Positions 48,594 to 59,562 of a DNA stretch of 64,000 nt are shown here, one piece after another. The stretch's first letter is position 1. Every line of letters starts with the position of its first letter. Below the pieces are notes generated by a model that saw nothing but the letters and a program-made list of their open reading frames with translations, did not search any database and was not told the origin of the DNA. Source of the DNA: Micropterix aruncella (Eukaryota > Arthropoda > Insecta > Lepidoptera > Micropterigidae); NCBI GenBank assembly GCA_944548615.1, contig OX155963.1, forward strand, positions 28,909,659 to 28,973,658. Direction: 5' to 3'. The position numbers and the translations under genes are program-made.

Positions 48594-49325
48594 CTAGCTG
48601 ACCCGTGCCCACTGCGTTGGGCGGTAAAACTTTTTACCTATGATGAAATTATGAGTGTGGTTCGGTTAGTACTGAGTGCTATGATTTATTTCCTGACGGC
48701 CAAAAGAAGGGTTATATTTTTACTGCATATGTATGTATGTATTTGCATGCCAATTTGACTATAATACCGTTATTTGTGAGTGTCTACTTGTGAGTGTCTT
48801 ATTTGTGAGTGTTTTATCTCTTTAACCATTTATGCAGTAAAAGGGAAATTATATGCAGTAAAAGTCTTTTGTTTTAAACACTTGAGACGATAAATTTACT
48901 TATTTTGATAAGAATTCATAATTGTTAATAATATGACCAATAAACATCACCTAACGATTTAAATTATTTTTTTAATATAAAATACTACTTTTTGTGACTG
49001 TGAAAAGTTAGACATATGCTGTCGCTGACTTTTTTATAGGTATTATCAAGCTCTACAACTTTTCTCTAGATCTTAAACATATATCTCTCTAGTTAGAAAC
49101 GTTTTCGTTCGACCGTTTATTCTCCGACTTACTTTGCAAATCCGACTACCACAAAAAAGTCTTTTCATTTTTCGGATTAATATATAGCCTATGACACTCA
49201 CAAATAACGTAACTTTCTATTGGTAAAAGAATTTTCCATATCGGTTCAGTAGATACAGGGATTACTTCCTACAACGTCACAAACTAGATGTTTATAATAT
49301 TAACTCTTTATAATATTAGTATAGA
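48594..49325 (-). mobile_element. Non-autonomous Helitron, full-length (minus)
   Basis: On the minus strand it starts A|TCTATACTAATATTATAAAG at 49325 and ends GGGCACGGGTCAGCTAG|T at 48594, inserted between A and T as Helitrons are. A stem-loop GCCCA-ACGCAG-TGGGC lies about 10 bp before the terminal CTAG. Length 732 bp with no coding capacity, so Rep/helicase must be supplied in trans. The internal sequence matches 8130-8688. Confidence 0.75.
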
Positions 49326-49329
49326 TAAT

Positions 49330-50210
49330 CGAATACAGTATTCAATGATTCAAACTTCAACCGAAATATAGAATTGTATTATAATTTTGTCCGTCACGAA
49401 AAGACATACAGTATAGGAAGGTCACAAAATCTCCCAAAATATGCCTGACTCAAGAACCACTGTTTACTATGAAATTACATCTGATATCTGTTGACGCCCC
49501 GGAGGCCGGAACTACGTAGTATGTGTACATTTCCACAAGATGAATAATACTTAGGAAGAATAATAATTAGTAATCTATATAAATAAAAATATAATGTTGT
49601 TCGTCGGTAATCGCATATTAGGTTGAACGCCTGAACCGATTTGACAGTTTTTTTCTTTAAACAGTTTCTTTCGAATAAGGTCGTAACAGAAAGGAAAATT
49701 GGAAAAATTGCCTGGAAAATCTGAAAATTCCGAAGATTCGAACGATGGATATCCGTATATTTTTAAAAAATAGGATCGACGTTTTAGGTTAATACTTTTT
49801 TAGTTTTGATCTCTATGCTCTCGGGATGGAAATATTGCAATCGAATGTATTGAATTGTAAAAAAAATCTAAAAGGTCTTGCTTGAGAAAAATCCGAAAAA
49901 AGCTTCCAACCTAAATTAAAATAACATCTACTTTTTTGTTGTTTTGCGATCTGTTCAACAAATGTAGTCATTTTATTTATATTCCAATTTATTTAATTCG
50001 CTATTGATATGTATTTTGAAATATGCCAGAATGATGACCGCCCAGACGCCGCTTTACTTCTAAATGCCAAGATATCTTACTTGGAATCAACTGTAAAAAA
50101 AAATGTCGAAGGAAAACAACGAAATCCAACTTCACGTTACCTACATGTATTTTCCACCGATGTATTTAGCGGTTATTTTTTCATTCCAGCCTTACCTTCT
50201 CTTATATTAA
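49330..50210. other. Spacer, possible Helitron 5' end
   Basis: At about 49575, ATCTATATAAATAAAAAT then TGTTGTTCGTCGG looks like another Helitron start, but no matching 3' end was found. No gene. Confidence 0.35.
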
Positions 50211-50215
50211 GCCTA

Positions 50216-50320
50216 CCTTAGTACAGGCGAGGCCTAGTTAGGATGGCTTTGAATTTAAAAATATATGTAATACTATAGATTATTAAAAAAAATTGAATTT
50301 GAATTTGAATTTGAATTATC
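50216..50320 (+). mobile_element. Daphne-like 3' end remnant
   Basis: Terminal motif CCTTAGTACAGGCGAGGCCTAG then TTAGGATGG, followed by an A-rich stretch and a tail of TTGAATTTGAATTTGAAT repeats (about 50292-50318), as at 41833. Confidence 0.6.
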
Positions 50321-50329
50321 AAAATTTAT

Positions 50330-50985
50330 ATACAAATGGTAAGTAATTATTCAAAAAAAATGTACAATCTTTGGTTTGTATAATTTTTCCTTTATAGTAG
50401 TAGTATATTCTTGTAGTAGTCGTTCTATATTCCAATTGATCTCGATCGCAATGCTATTCCCAACCGATCCCATACAACAGCAGGATAATAAGAGACACCG
50501 CACTGGAAATTCGTGGTTTTGTGTTTGGGAATGATGACAAGTTGTCCACGCGGCCGTGTTGAATGGTCATGTCGGTTACGGGACCAGGTCGCAAGCAAGT
50601 AAAGATATCGCGGCTGTTTATTGCGTACTATCTTTAGTACATGGGTCGCAGGACAGAGCTGCCTTCTTTTATCAATAGATACTTATCATCGAAGCCTTCG
50701 CAAGGAATGGTGACACATGACGACGTGGAGTCATTTGCATTCTCTAAAGTCTCAGCTGAGTTTTCCTATACAGACGACCGGGATAGGGTTACAATACGTA
50801 CAACTATGTGTACGGAACACATAGTTGCCATAGTCCATTATAGACAATATTAGGTAAATGATGATGATGACGATTATCCACTGAAGTTAAATTGCTAACT
50901 TTTCAAAAACTATGATATTCACGGATTTTATTTTATTTTCCTCGTAACCTTTATCTGATCTATCGAGTAAATATACAGGATGAGT
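50330..50985. other. Spacer, no gene seen
   Basis: No recognisable gene. The ORF at 50641-50853 has no identifiable motif. Confidence 0.35.
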
Positions 50986-50992
50986 TTCTAAC

Positions 50993-51110
50993 TAGTGACA
51001 TCCTTGAAGTGGGTTAATCAGTACGAGCAAATAAGCAACTTATTTTTTTTTTTAAAACGGGTTTCGGAAAAAAAAGTTTTTTTTTTAAATTTGAAAAATT
51101 TAATATTTTG
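50993..51110 (+). pseudogene. Jockey-like fragment, plus orientation
   Basis: Reads VTSLKWVNQYEQISN, matching TSLKWVNQYEQIRN at the start of the minus-strand fragment 51892-52350. The two are inverted relative to each other and lie on either side of the (TA)n array. Confidence 0.6.
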
Positions 51111-51257
51111 AAAACTACTACCACAAAATGCTTTGCTCCATCTAGCTGTAGGTAAAATATCGTAAATATTGTTAATTCGCGATATTTCACCTATAGCTTG
51201 TCAAACTTTTATGTCATATTTTATTTTATTTTAATTTAATTTTATTTTATTTCTGAA

Positions 51258-51886
<629 letters not shown>

Positions 51887-51891
51887 AATAT

Positions 51892-52350
51892 TTATGGATA
51901 TTTATAAATATTAGAAGTAGATACTGATATGTTGTATGGAAAGTATATAACTAAGTACGATTTAACAAGCTCGTTAGGTGCAATTGATTTGAATAATTCT
52001 TTAACGAATGTCGGTTGGTTGAGGTTGAAAATGTCGATGGTGGACAAACGAGAGTCGTACGTGCACATCAGCCTATAAGCGATGGAATATTTCCTGTAGT
52101 TGGTATTGGCACGAGAGACCTCAAACGTGCGTAAATTGCGAATTAATCGCGGAGGAACGAAAAAACGTAAGTTTTCAACAAGGTATGGACTATCTATGGT
52201 ATTGTGGATAACTTTGTGTAAAAGTACCATATCAGCCAGACTGCGTCGGTCTTCTAGAGCTTGAAAATTTTCAAATTTAAAGTTTTTCCTAATTTTTTTT
52301 TTAAAGTTGCGTATTTGCTCGTATTGATTCACCCACTTCAAAGATGTCAC
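51892..52350 (-). pseudogene. Jockey-like polyprotein C-terminal fragment
   Basis: Reads WVNQYEQIRNFKKKIRKNFK, LEDRRSLADMVLLHKVIHNT, VPPRLIRNLRTFEVSRANTN and [20 protein letters not shown]. The RRSLADMVLLHK...VPPRLIRN order matches the post-RT region of the copies at 27 and 30.4 kb. The RT core is absent. The frame is open, ending close to the (TA)n array. Confidence 0.65.
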
Positions 52351-52359
52351 TAATTAAAA

Positions 52360-52765
52360 ACTCAGTCTTTATAGGTATTAATTCATATATCTACACACTT
52401 TTTGAATGATAATTATTATTCCTTACGCATTAGCAATCGACCATGAGCAGTTGCGTGATTCCAACAACAATGAGATGGTGTTTTTTAGCACTTGTGAGAT
52501 GTGAGATGTACTTACAAGGTTTTATTAATTTTCCCATTTATCAATAATTGAAGTTTGTGCTGAAAACTATCGGTCTATCGGAAAGTGGCATGGCCGTGGG
52601 CGAACCGGACAGAAGTATAGCTATCTCTCTCTCGCGCAGACATAGCGATTCGCAGACAAGGACGACGAAATAATTGACCGGACGAGCGAAGTTTGAAGCG
52701 GTTTTATGCAAGGCTATTGTATGTATTAAAAGCAGCTCGTGCTAGTAGCTATACGAGTATATAAA
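52360..52765. other. Spacer, no gene seen
   Basis: No supported feature; a slightly GC-richer patch at 52590-52720. Confidence 0.35.
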
Positions 52766-52767
52766 TG

Positions 52768-53095
52768 ACTTTAATTTTAGGAACCACGTCGGTATTACCA
52801 CTACTACGATGTCTAGTAGTTTTTGAAAGTTTCGTTCGTATGGTGTGTCCGGAAAGTGATGCATTTTTTTTAAATCAATATATTCACTGAAGATAACGTT
52901 ACAGATATTTAATATTGTTTGAAGTAATTCCCTTGGGCTTTCATACACCTTTTCCAGCAACTTCCATGCAGGGTACACGTCCTGGAAAGCTCTAACAGGG
53001 ACCACGGCAAGGGCTCTCGTCACGGCGTCTTTGGTGGCTTCAACCGACCCAAAACGTATTCCTTTCAGGACGGTCTTGATCCTCGGAAAGAGATT
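52768..53095 (-). pseudogene. Mariner-like transposase C-terminal fragment
   Basis: The minus strand reads LFPRIKTVLKGIRFGSVEAT, then KDAVTRALAVVPVRAFQDVY and PAWKLLEKVYESPREL. This matches the C-terminal end of mariner/Tc1-like transposases (LFPxLKxxLKGxRFxSVEE ... FQxxFxxWKxRWxxCI). The catalytic core is missing and no terminal repeats were located. The open sequence after it (DLKKMHHFPDTPYERNFQKL) is not recognised. Confidence 0.6.
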
Positions 53096-53394
53096 TCAAA
53101 AATATTAAACCTGTTGACATATTTGAATTGTTAGGTTATTATTACTGACGTATGCAATTGAAATATGAATTGCACGAATTTATGTTATTATGGAAGTAAG
53201 TAATACAATAATTTTCGCTGCTTCAAATTATAAGAAATATATTACGAAATAAATAATTTCGAGGTAGGAATTACAGGATTTAAGAATTACATTTCTTAGG
53301 AACTACATGACATGCTATCAAAGACAGAATTCACTCGGTAAGATCCGTTTCTCATAATCATAATATCAGGTCATCGCGCTGAGGCGGCGAACAA

Positions 53395-53572
53395 CTGTCT
53401 GCGTGCAGGGTCCGAGGAATCGGGAAGCTCATTGGAAGCGGGCGGATGTACGCAGCCCTCGACCGTCCCTTCATACATTAGAGACTACTATAGTACTGAC
53501 GGTCAGGGGTGGCGTAATCCGCCCGCTTTCCCGGCCCCCGAGTTCATTTAGCTTGCGCGCGGACTGCAGGAT
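53395..53572. other. GC-rich patch, unassigned
   Basis: A GC-rich 180-bp stretch (GGCGGATGTACGCAGCCC, CCGCCCGCTTTCCCGGCC) ends at the (TTTA)n run. It may be the body of a small retroelement with that run as its tail; not assigned. Confidence 0.3.
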
Positions 53573-53659
<87 letters not shown>

Positions 53660-53660
53660 G
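53572..53660. repeat. (ATTT)n microsatellite
   Basis: About 22 perfect ATTT tetramers. Confidence 0.97.
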
Positions 53661-53799
53661 GATATTTATAAATATCATTATTTTTGAAATGTTACCCTTT
53701 GTTATAAAATCAAGGACTTTATCTTTCATATAAAGTTTATTAGTGGAATGGCGATATGGTCCGCGGAGGATAATTTTAAATATAATTTTCAATGCAACT

Positions 53800-54290
53800 T
53801 ACAATGAATCAGCAGGGTTTTAGCATATCCATCCCATCCAATTATGCTATAAATAATAAGCGATTCACATAATAAGCAATTTTTTGCGTTTTGGGATCCA
53901 GAATATACCTTAGTTCTTCGAAAACATATTCCAGGATTCGCACCTTCTTAGCCAGGTTACGTATATGAGAGTCCCATCGGAGAAAGCAATCTAGAGTGAT
54001 GGTTAGATATTTCCAAGATATTCTCTTTTACAGAAGCTGACAGATGCATGACTCTACACTATCGCACTCGTGAACTTTAATGTTTTTATTAGTAGTGGGT
54101 CGACCCTTGGTGCTCATACTAAATGGCACGTATTTGGTTTTATAAACAGCGATATCATGAAATGTCCTAGCCAATTTTTAATAATTTCCATGCCCTCATT
54201 TGGTTTCTCAAATGTGTTATCCCAGTTTGAACCCTTGAATGTCCCTACAGTGTCATAGGCACATGTGATGATTTTATCTACTGGTAACTG
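53800..54290 (-). pseudogene. Daphne-like reverse transcriptase fragment, degenerate
   Basis: The minus strand reads GTFKGSNWDNTFEKPNEGME and IIKNWLGHFMISLFIKPN, corresponding to IFEGENWKTTFEKANKGINI and VRDWLDNSLLSLNIEKT just after FADD in the 14-16 kb ORF. Further on, ITLDCFLRWDSHIRNLAKKV and RILEYVFEELRYILDPKTQK correspond to ITIDNKLRWQEHTDKLASKV and the following helix. Stops and shifts separate the pieces. Old truncated copy. Confidence 0.6.
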
Positions 54291-54524
54291 ACATCTCTTA
54301 TGTTCAGTAGCCCTGTATGACGTTCTTAATATGCATATACGGTATCCTATCTCGAAATAAAATAAGAACGTAATAACAAACGATTTTTTTAAATCATAAC
54401 TTTTATTGTGTCAATATTATTTACGTAAAGATGACAATTTTTAATATGGTAAACAGGCTTTAATACGTAATAATTATACACTTTACGTTCAGATAGATTA
54501 ATATGTGGTATTCTATCTTTCCGT

Positions 54525-55206
54525 ATTTTTCCTGTGATGTACCTAATCAGCCTATATAAAAAAGCGATAGATGTCACTAGTAATTGAATGCTATTGTTGT
54601 TATATTGTTATTATTTTATAATTAATCAATCATTTATAAGAACCCGTTCATCTAAATGTTATTATAGATAACCAAATCAATTTCTATTGTATTCGCCGTA
54701 CAATGCAATCAGCGGAATATTAGCATTATAGGAACCATTAAAAAAAAAGCACTACTAGATTCGATCATTGTTATGCTAAATGTAATAGAAAAAAATATAG
54801 GACGCGCAATATTTCGCGACAAAAAAAGCAAATTTATATACAAAAAAAACATTTTTTACTCAGTTTTTAAGATTGTTAAAGAAAACTAACTTAACTTACC
54901 GCCATGTGAGTGATTATGTATTATTTAATTTAATATTACTTAATCCAGCAAAATCTATGGTTTTGACGATTCCTTGAATGCCTCTTATTTGAATGCCCCT
55001 CGCTTATTTGTTGAGGCGCTTGAATATTATTGCAGATATTCATCAGAAACAGCGTGATGAATATAGTCGGGCGACGTTAAAAAATCAACAATGTAGAACA
55101 GATTCCTGTAATGAATTAATACCCTATCAGCGCCACCTGCATTTAGCCGGCGGTTGCCAGTATGCTATATGGAGTTGAGAAATTCAATACCATATATAAT
55201 CAATGG
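54525..55206 (+). repeat. Family A repeat, copy 4, with an insertion
   Basis: 5' half at 54525-54714 (CAGCCTATATAAAAAAGCGA ... TATTCGCCGTACAATGC) and 3' half at 55124-55206 (ATCAGCGCCACCTGCATTTA ... AATACCATATATAATCAATGG). The halves are separated by about 409 bp (54715-55123) bounded by the direct repeat ATCAGCG. The 3' part supplies the empty-site comparison for DUF7869 element 1. Confidence 0.65.
54715..55123. mobile_element. Unclassified insertion in family A copy 4
   Basis: About 409 bp with no ORF, flanked by ATCAGCG at 54708-54714 and again at 55126-55132. The flanking duplication suggests transposition. No obvious terminal inverted repeat was found. Confidence 0.35.
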
Positions 55207-55449
55207 TAATATTTACTAATTTTAGTAACTCATACGTTTGACACGCAACGTTTCATTGCTCCATAGCAATATTTAATGTGGCGTCGAGTCACCGGTGCGG
55301 CGCGGCGAGGGGCCGCTACGCCGCCAGCCGGCGAAGCCGTTCTTCGAGATCTGCTCGCTGCTTGTCGCATGCAGTCGAGCGGCCAAACCAGAAGGTTGCG
55401 CGCGGTTACCTGGTTCAAGCGCGCTTTTCCTCCGGTCCGACGGTTAAAA

Positions 55450-55495
55450 ATGACGCGATAACGCGCCGCGGCGTCCAAAAATGAGTGCACAGTGA
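55450..55495 (+). promoter_or_regulatory. Two short uORFs in 5' leader
   Basis: ATG ACG CGA TAA at 55450-55461 and ATG AGT GCA CAG TGA at 55481-55495 precede the main start by 57 and 23 bp. If the transcript starts upstream, they could reduce translation of the clavesin-like protein. Confidence 0.45.
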
Positions 55496-55517
55496 CACCA
55501 GTGATAAAACAGCAGGA

Positions 55518-56528
55518 ATGGCAGAGTATTTCGAGTACGAGATGCGGATGCAGGGCCTCGAGAACGAGATGTTCCGCGACCGCATGTCCAGGAAGAAAAA
55601 CGAGCACGACAGGCAAGTCGCCCTCCACACGTTGAGAGAACTCGTGGGCGCCAGCCTCAACCTGGCGCTTAGAGACAAATCCAGATGTCAGGACGATCTA
55701 TTCCTGAAGCGATTTCTGCACGCGAGGAAGCACGACGTCGAAGAGAGTTTCAAATTGCTCATCAGCTACTACTCTTACCGCCAGAGAAATCCAGATATAT
55801 TCAAGAACCTGGACGCGCACGACGAGGGCATTATAAAAGCGCTCAGCGACGGACTACCGGGAGTGCTGGCGGAGAGAGACAGGAAAGGACGATTGGTCAT
55901 AGTGATGTTCGCCTCGAATTGGAACCCGTCCTCCTACTCGATGCAGACGGTCTATCGAGCGCTCTTACTCACGATCGAAAAAGGGCTGGAGTCCCAACAG
56001 AACATGATATGCGGTTTCGTGATAGTGGTAGACTGGACTGAGTTCACCTTTAGGCAATCGTCGAATCTGAACCCGAAAATGCTCAAACTAATGATTGAAG
56101 GTCTTCAAGATTGCTACCCGGTGAGGTTTAAAGGCATACACTTTATCGGACAGCCGTGGTACGTGGAGACCGCGCTGGCGGTCATCAAACCGTTCCTCAA
56201 AGGCAAAACAAAAGAAAGGATATGCCTCCACGGCAACAATCTATCCACTCTACACGAAAGCGTAGCGAAAGACATCCTGCCGGCGGAACTAGGCGGGGAA
56301 GCACCATCGTACAACCCAGAAACATGGTTAAAGACTCTTGTCCCCAACTACACGTCGCTGCCCAACGAAAGCGAAACGAACGGCGTTCACAACAAGCGAA
56401 ACAGCGACGAGCACGTGGCTAAAGTAGACAAAGGATACAAGAAATCGGACATCTCTAGTGTTATGAACAATAATAGCTTCGAAAAAAGTGCAAAGACGAT
56501 GCTACTCACAGAAGAGGAAGAGCGATGA
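55518..56528 (+). CDS. Clavesin-like CRAL-TRIO (Sec14) protein
   Basis: Intact, intronless 336-residue ORF. ATG 55518 is chosen for its context (GGAATGG) and the MAEYFEYEMRMQGLENEM start; no earlier in-frame ATG exists. A CRAL-TRIO N-terminal helical domain lies at about 36-85 (FLKRFLHARKHDVEESFKLL). The lipid-binding CRAL-TRIO domain follows at about 105-262 (GLPGVLAERDRKGRLVIVMF, GFVIVVDWTEFTFRQSSNL, IEGLQDCYPVRFKGIHFIGQ, KPFLKGKTKERICLHGNN, ILPAELGGEAPSY). A polar, probably disordered tail ends EEEER. The QxS.L.P.ML and HFxxQPWY patterns are closest to clavesins, which bind phosphoinositides on clathrin-coated and late endosomal membranes; other CRAL-TRIO groups are less likely. GC-rich codon use contrasts with the AT-rich surroundings. 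Two uORFs precede it, and AATAAA lies at 56837-56842. Confidence 0.88.
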   Translation: MAEYFEYEMRMQGLENEMFRDRMSRKKNEHDRQVALHTLRELVGASLNLALRDKSRCQDDLFLKRFLHARKHDVEESFKLLISYYSYRQRNPDIFKNLDAHDEGIIKALSDGLPGVLAERDRKGRLVIVMFASNWNPSSYSMQTVYRALLLTIEKGLESQQNMICGFVIVVDWTEFTFRQSSNLNPKMLKLMIEGLQDCYPVRFKGIHFIGQPWYVETALAVIKPFLKGKTKERICLHGNNLSTLHESVAKDILPAELGGEAPSYNPETWLKTLVPNYTSLPNESETNGVHNKRNSDEHVAKVDKGYKKSDISSVMNNNSFEKSAKTMLLTEEEER

Positions 56529-56836
56529 CCGAAGACTGAGCGTAACAAACAGCGAATCATGACTGATCAAAATGACAATTTTTGAGGCTCTCTTGCCGGT
56601 TTTGTTTTTGTGTGTGGATGCCAAATATTCAACAAGTTAGACGGGAGACTCGATACAATTTGACCTTCGACCTAAGAGGTCACTTTCTCTAATTAACGCG
56701 TATTGACTTTCCACTCCCAAGTATTCACTTTCGAAATGTAACATGCTTTAAACAAGTCTCTTTAGTATGACGTTTGTGATAAATATTTCCGATTTTTTTG
56801 TTTTGATATTGTATAACGTTTTGATGTAATTTATTC

Positions 56837-56842
56837 AATAAA
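56837..56842 (+). terminator. Polyadenylation signal AATAAA
   Basis: Lies 309 bp after the stop of the clavesin-like ORF and is the first canonical signal in the 3' flank. Confidence 0.6.
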
Positions 56843-57189
56843 GAATAGGAATGTAAGCCACTTAACCTCGTTTCAATTGCCCGATGTTTCAGTATCGATT
56901 TATTCAAGTAAATCCGCCGCTTATCATATATTTGTATATCAGCATTGTTATCAATACTGATAACTTAAACAGGTGAATATAGACTAGCATGAGTGCTTCC
57001 TCCTGTAAAAAATCTACGCATTTAGTTTTTGTTATGAGTAATCAAAAATTACCTATGCTCCATATTGATTTAGCATTTAATTTGTTTTTTTAGGCGGTGT
57101 TCAATTTGCTTGTTTGTTGTGTCTATTAGCTGTTCCTTTGTTTATCGGGATTCTCTTTCGCTGATGAGTTTTTTGCCCATAATTTTAAA

Positions 57190-57322
57190 TAGACTTTTGT
57201 TTATAAAATCGAAGACTATCGCGGTTGTTTGACATTATAAATAGGATAGAAAACGAATTTACCGCGTGAAATTTGTAGCACCCGACGTTTCGGTGACGTT
57301 GCAGCCGCCGTTGTCCAGGGTA
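57190..57322 (+). repeat. Family H repeat, copy 2
   Basis: Module X (ACTATCGCGGTTGTTTGACA, TTATAAATAGGATAGAAAAC) then module Y in inverted form (TTGTAGCACCCGACGTTTCG, GTGACGTTGCAGCCGCCG). Confidence 0.65.
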
Positions 57323-57870
57323 GACTTTTGTTTGTTTGTCTAACTAATAAGATCTCTCTCAACCCTTTGAGGACCATACGCTTTGCGATAGATAATAGAA
57401 ATGTTTGATATATAAAACCGTTGAAAGATGATGTGAAAACGTTATGTCAAGTTTTGTGAAAATTTGTTCAATAGAATTTGTATAAATTGATAGGACATAA
57501 GTGTCCCTGTGGTACATAAAGATGCAAAGTTACAACTTTTTCCAAAAAATTATTATTTAACTCAGAGATCATAAGTACTAAAAAACGTACTAAAAGAAAA
57601 AAAGTCACCATAAATATTTTATTTATTTATTTAAAATTACCAGGAGTTCATTGGTCATTTACAATATTTTCAAAAAAATGGGCTGTATTTTTGAACAATA
57701 TTTTTTTTTTGCTAGTATTTAATATTCTGATATCTCAATAACATGGAAAAAAATCGGTTGTGTCACCCCAAGACTTTCCTGACTAGTATCCGGGGAGGTG
57801 CGAAAAAACAGCGACATTTTTTACTCTAGTACCCCAAATTTGTATGGCAGGTACCCCAAACGTTGGTCGT
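57322..57870. other. Spacer, no gene seen
   Basis: AT-rich; no recognisable gene. Confidence 0.4.
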
Positions 57871-58230
57871 AAGTACCCCAAAAACTAATAGGTTCTTCCG
57901 ATGGTTAACAGAAGCTTCTATGCCAAATTTTAACTTAGACAGATTAAGCGTCTGGGCGCTATCGCGGAAACAATTTTTTCGCCGGGAACCCCAAATTTGT
58001 ATGGGAGGTACCACAACCGTAGGGCGTAGGGACTCCAAAAATATATACCAAATTTATATAGAAGCTTATATACCAAATTTCAGCTCAATCCGATTAAGCG
58101 TCTGGTGCCGGGGCGCTATCGTGGAAGAATACATACATACAGACATACAGACATACAGACATACATACAGACAGAGATCGGTCTGGAAATAGTCTCAATC
58201 GTCTCAGGGAGTCTCAAAATATATATTCCC
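57870..58230 (+). repeat. Family G repeats (two further copies)
   Basis: TATGCCAAATTTTAACTTAG, AGATTAAGCGTCTGGGCGCT and CCCAAATTTGTATGGGAGGT, then ATACCAAATTTCAGCTCAAT and GATTAAGCGTCTGG again within 150 bp. The second ends in an ACATACAG microsatellite (58125-58172). Confidence 0.55.
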
Positions 58231-58239
58231 ATCTTCATC

Positions 58240-58990
58240 TCAAAATTTTTTTTTAGCGCGATCACAATACTTTACTTTCCGATAGGTCGTCAGGAAAGTA
58301 ATATTATTTAAAAATTATTCGTTATCGATAAATTAAACATGATTTTTGAAGTTATTGGACACGTATGTACCATGGTCCTTGATGGGTAAATGCAAAGAAA
58401 ACTGTAGATTTCCAGGAATTATTTTGTTACATTCTACAATTCTAACAATGGTCTCGTAATAGGTAAAGCTTATCATAAAATTATATAAGTACTAGTTATT
58501 TAAAAATTAATTGCATAGATAGGAGATCTAGGATCTAGGAGATAGGGATCAAACCAGGAAATGGAAGCATCTATACAATCATCCACCCATAAATACAGTA
58601 AGCGATGAAAATTACTTTGGTTTAAAAATAAATAAATCAGGTTTGCCATTATCTCGTAATATGAAAGCAGATTGTCTTATTTAGTTCGTATTACATAAAA
58701 CTCTACACAGATCATTGTGACCAGATTCTTTTATGTTGTTCTTGTTTGGTTATTTATTTATAGTAATTCATGTATTACCAAATATATAAACACGATGTCT
58801 AGCCTTTGGCTTGGCTGTGTCATGTATTGGTAGGTATATAGGTATTGCGTGAAAAACACACGCCATTTTCCTTTACATTGACGCATTCTATAGACAGATC
58901 GATCCTTATTGCATAATTGTGTTTTAAAAATATACTTGTATTGGTACAAAATTGTTCGATATAGTTTCCAGGGTTCAGGGTTCATCTATG
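58240..58990. other. Spacer, no gene seen
   Basis: AT-rich, no recognised feature. Confidence 0.4.
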
Positions 58991-58994
58991 TAGG

Positions 58995-59275
58995 TTTCCC
59001 GTTTCTTTATTCCACCATAACTTCTAAATGCTCAAACCGATTTAGAAGTAGGTATAGGGTATTGTTAGAAATTTTATAACATCCCAAGTGTCATATAATG
59101 CCTTATTTGTCCAAATACTTATCAAGTAAATAGTTGTATAAATGTCGAAATCTCCAAATGTCAATAAATTAACATAAATATATAGTGTTTAGTGTCAAAT
59201 GAAAGGTCTGATTGAGTTTAGACATTCCGTAGATATATGTATCTATATGTATACATACATAAACCACAAATACAC
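58995..59275 (+). repeat. Family B repeat, copy 3
   Basis: Matches 13280-13530 through CCGATTTAGAAGTAGG, AATTAACATAAATATATAGT, GTCAAATGAAAGGTCTGATT and ATACATAAACCACAAATA. It is interrupted at its 3' side by the SINE that follows. Confidence 0.7.
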
Positions 59276-59562
59276 GGCCCGGTGGCATAGTGGTTAGGTC
59301 GTCTAATCTTACATTGTAAGGTCCCGGGTTCGATTTCCGGCTGGGTCACCATTTTCCGTTGGGATCAAATTAACGGAATTGCATTTTTCAATTCTGTCGA
59401 TCGAACGCAATAACAAGACACACACTTACAGACATGTTACACGCACACATACATATAACACGTCATAGTAGGGTTGGTTGTAAGAGATTGACATATGACA
59501 ATAAAACCGCCCATTGTGACATTTTCACAATAAAGAGTATAAACAAACAAACAAACAAATAC
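59276..59562 (+). mobile_element. tRNA-derived SINE
   Basis: The head is a tRNA-like domain with a box A-like TGGCATAGTGG and a box B GGGTTCGATTTCC. The acceptor arms GGCCCGG and CTGGGTC pair with two G-U pairs. The anticodon arm ATCTT-ACATTGT-AAGGT would give anticodon ATT. A non-tRNA body of about 190 bp and an (AAAC)n tail (59540-59560) follow, so it is a SINE rather than a tRNA gene. Confidence 0.8.

Noticed and set aside
49575..50210. A third Helitron starting ATCTATATAAATAAAAAT
   Set aside because: The start looks right but no CTAG end or hairpin could be paired with it.
55230..55678. Minus-strand ORFs over the 5' part of the clavesin-like gene
   Set aside because: Antisense shadows in GC-rich coding DNA; stop codons are rare there for compositional reasons.
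59276..59350. A functional tRNA gene
   Set aside because: The tRNA-like head is followed by a SINE body and an (AAAC)n tail, and the anticodon ATT is atypical.
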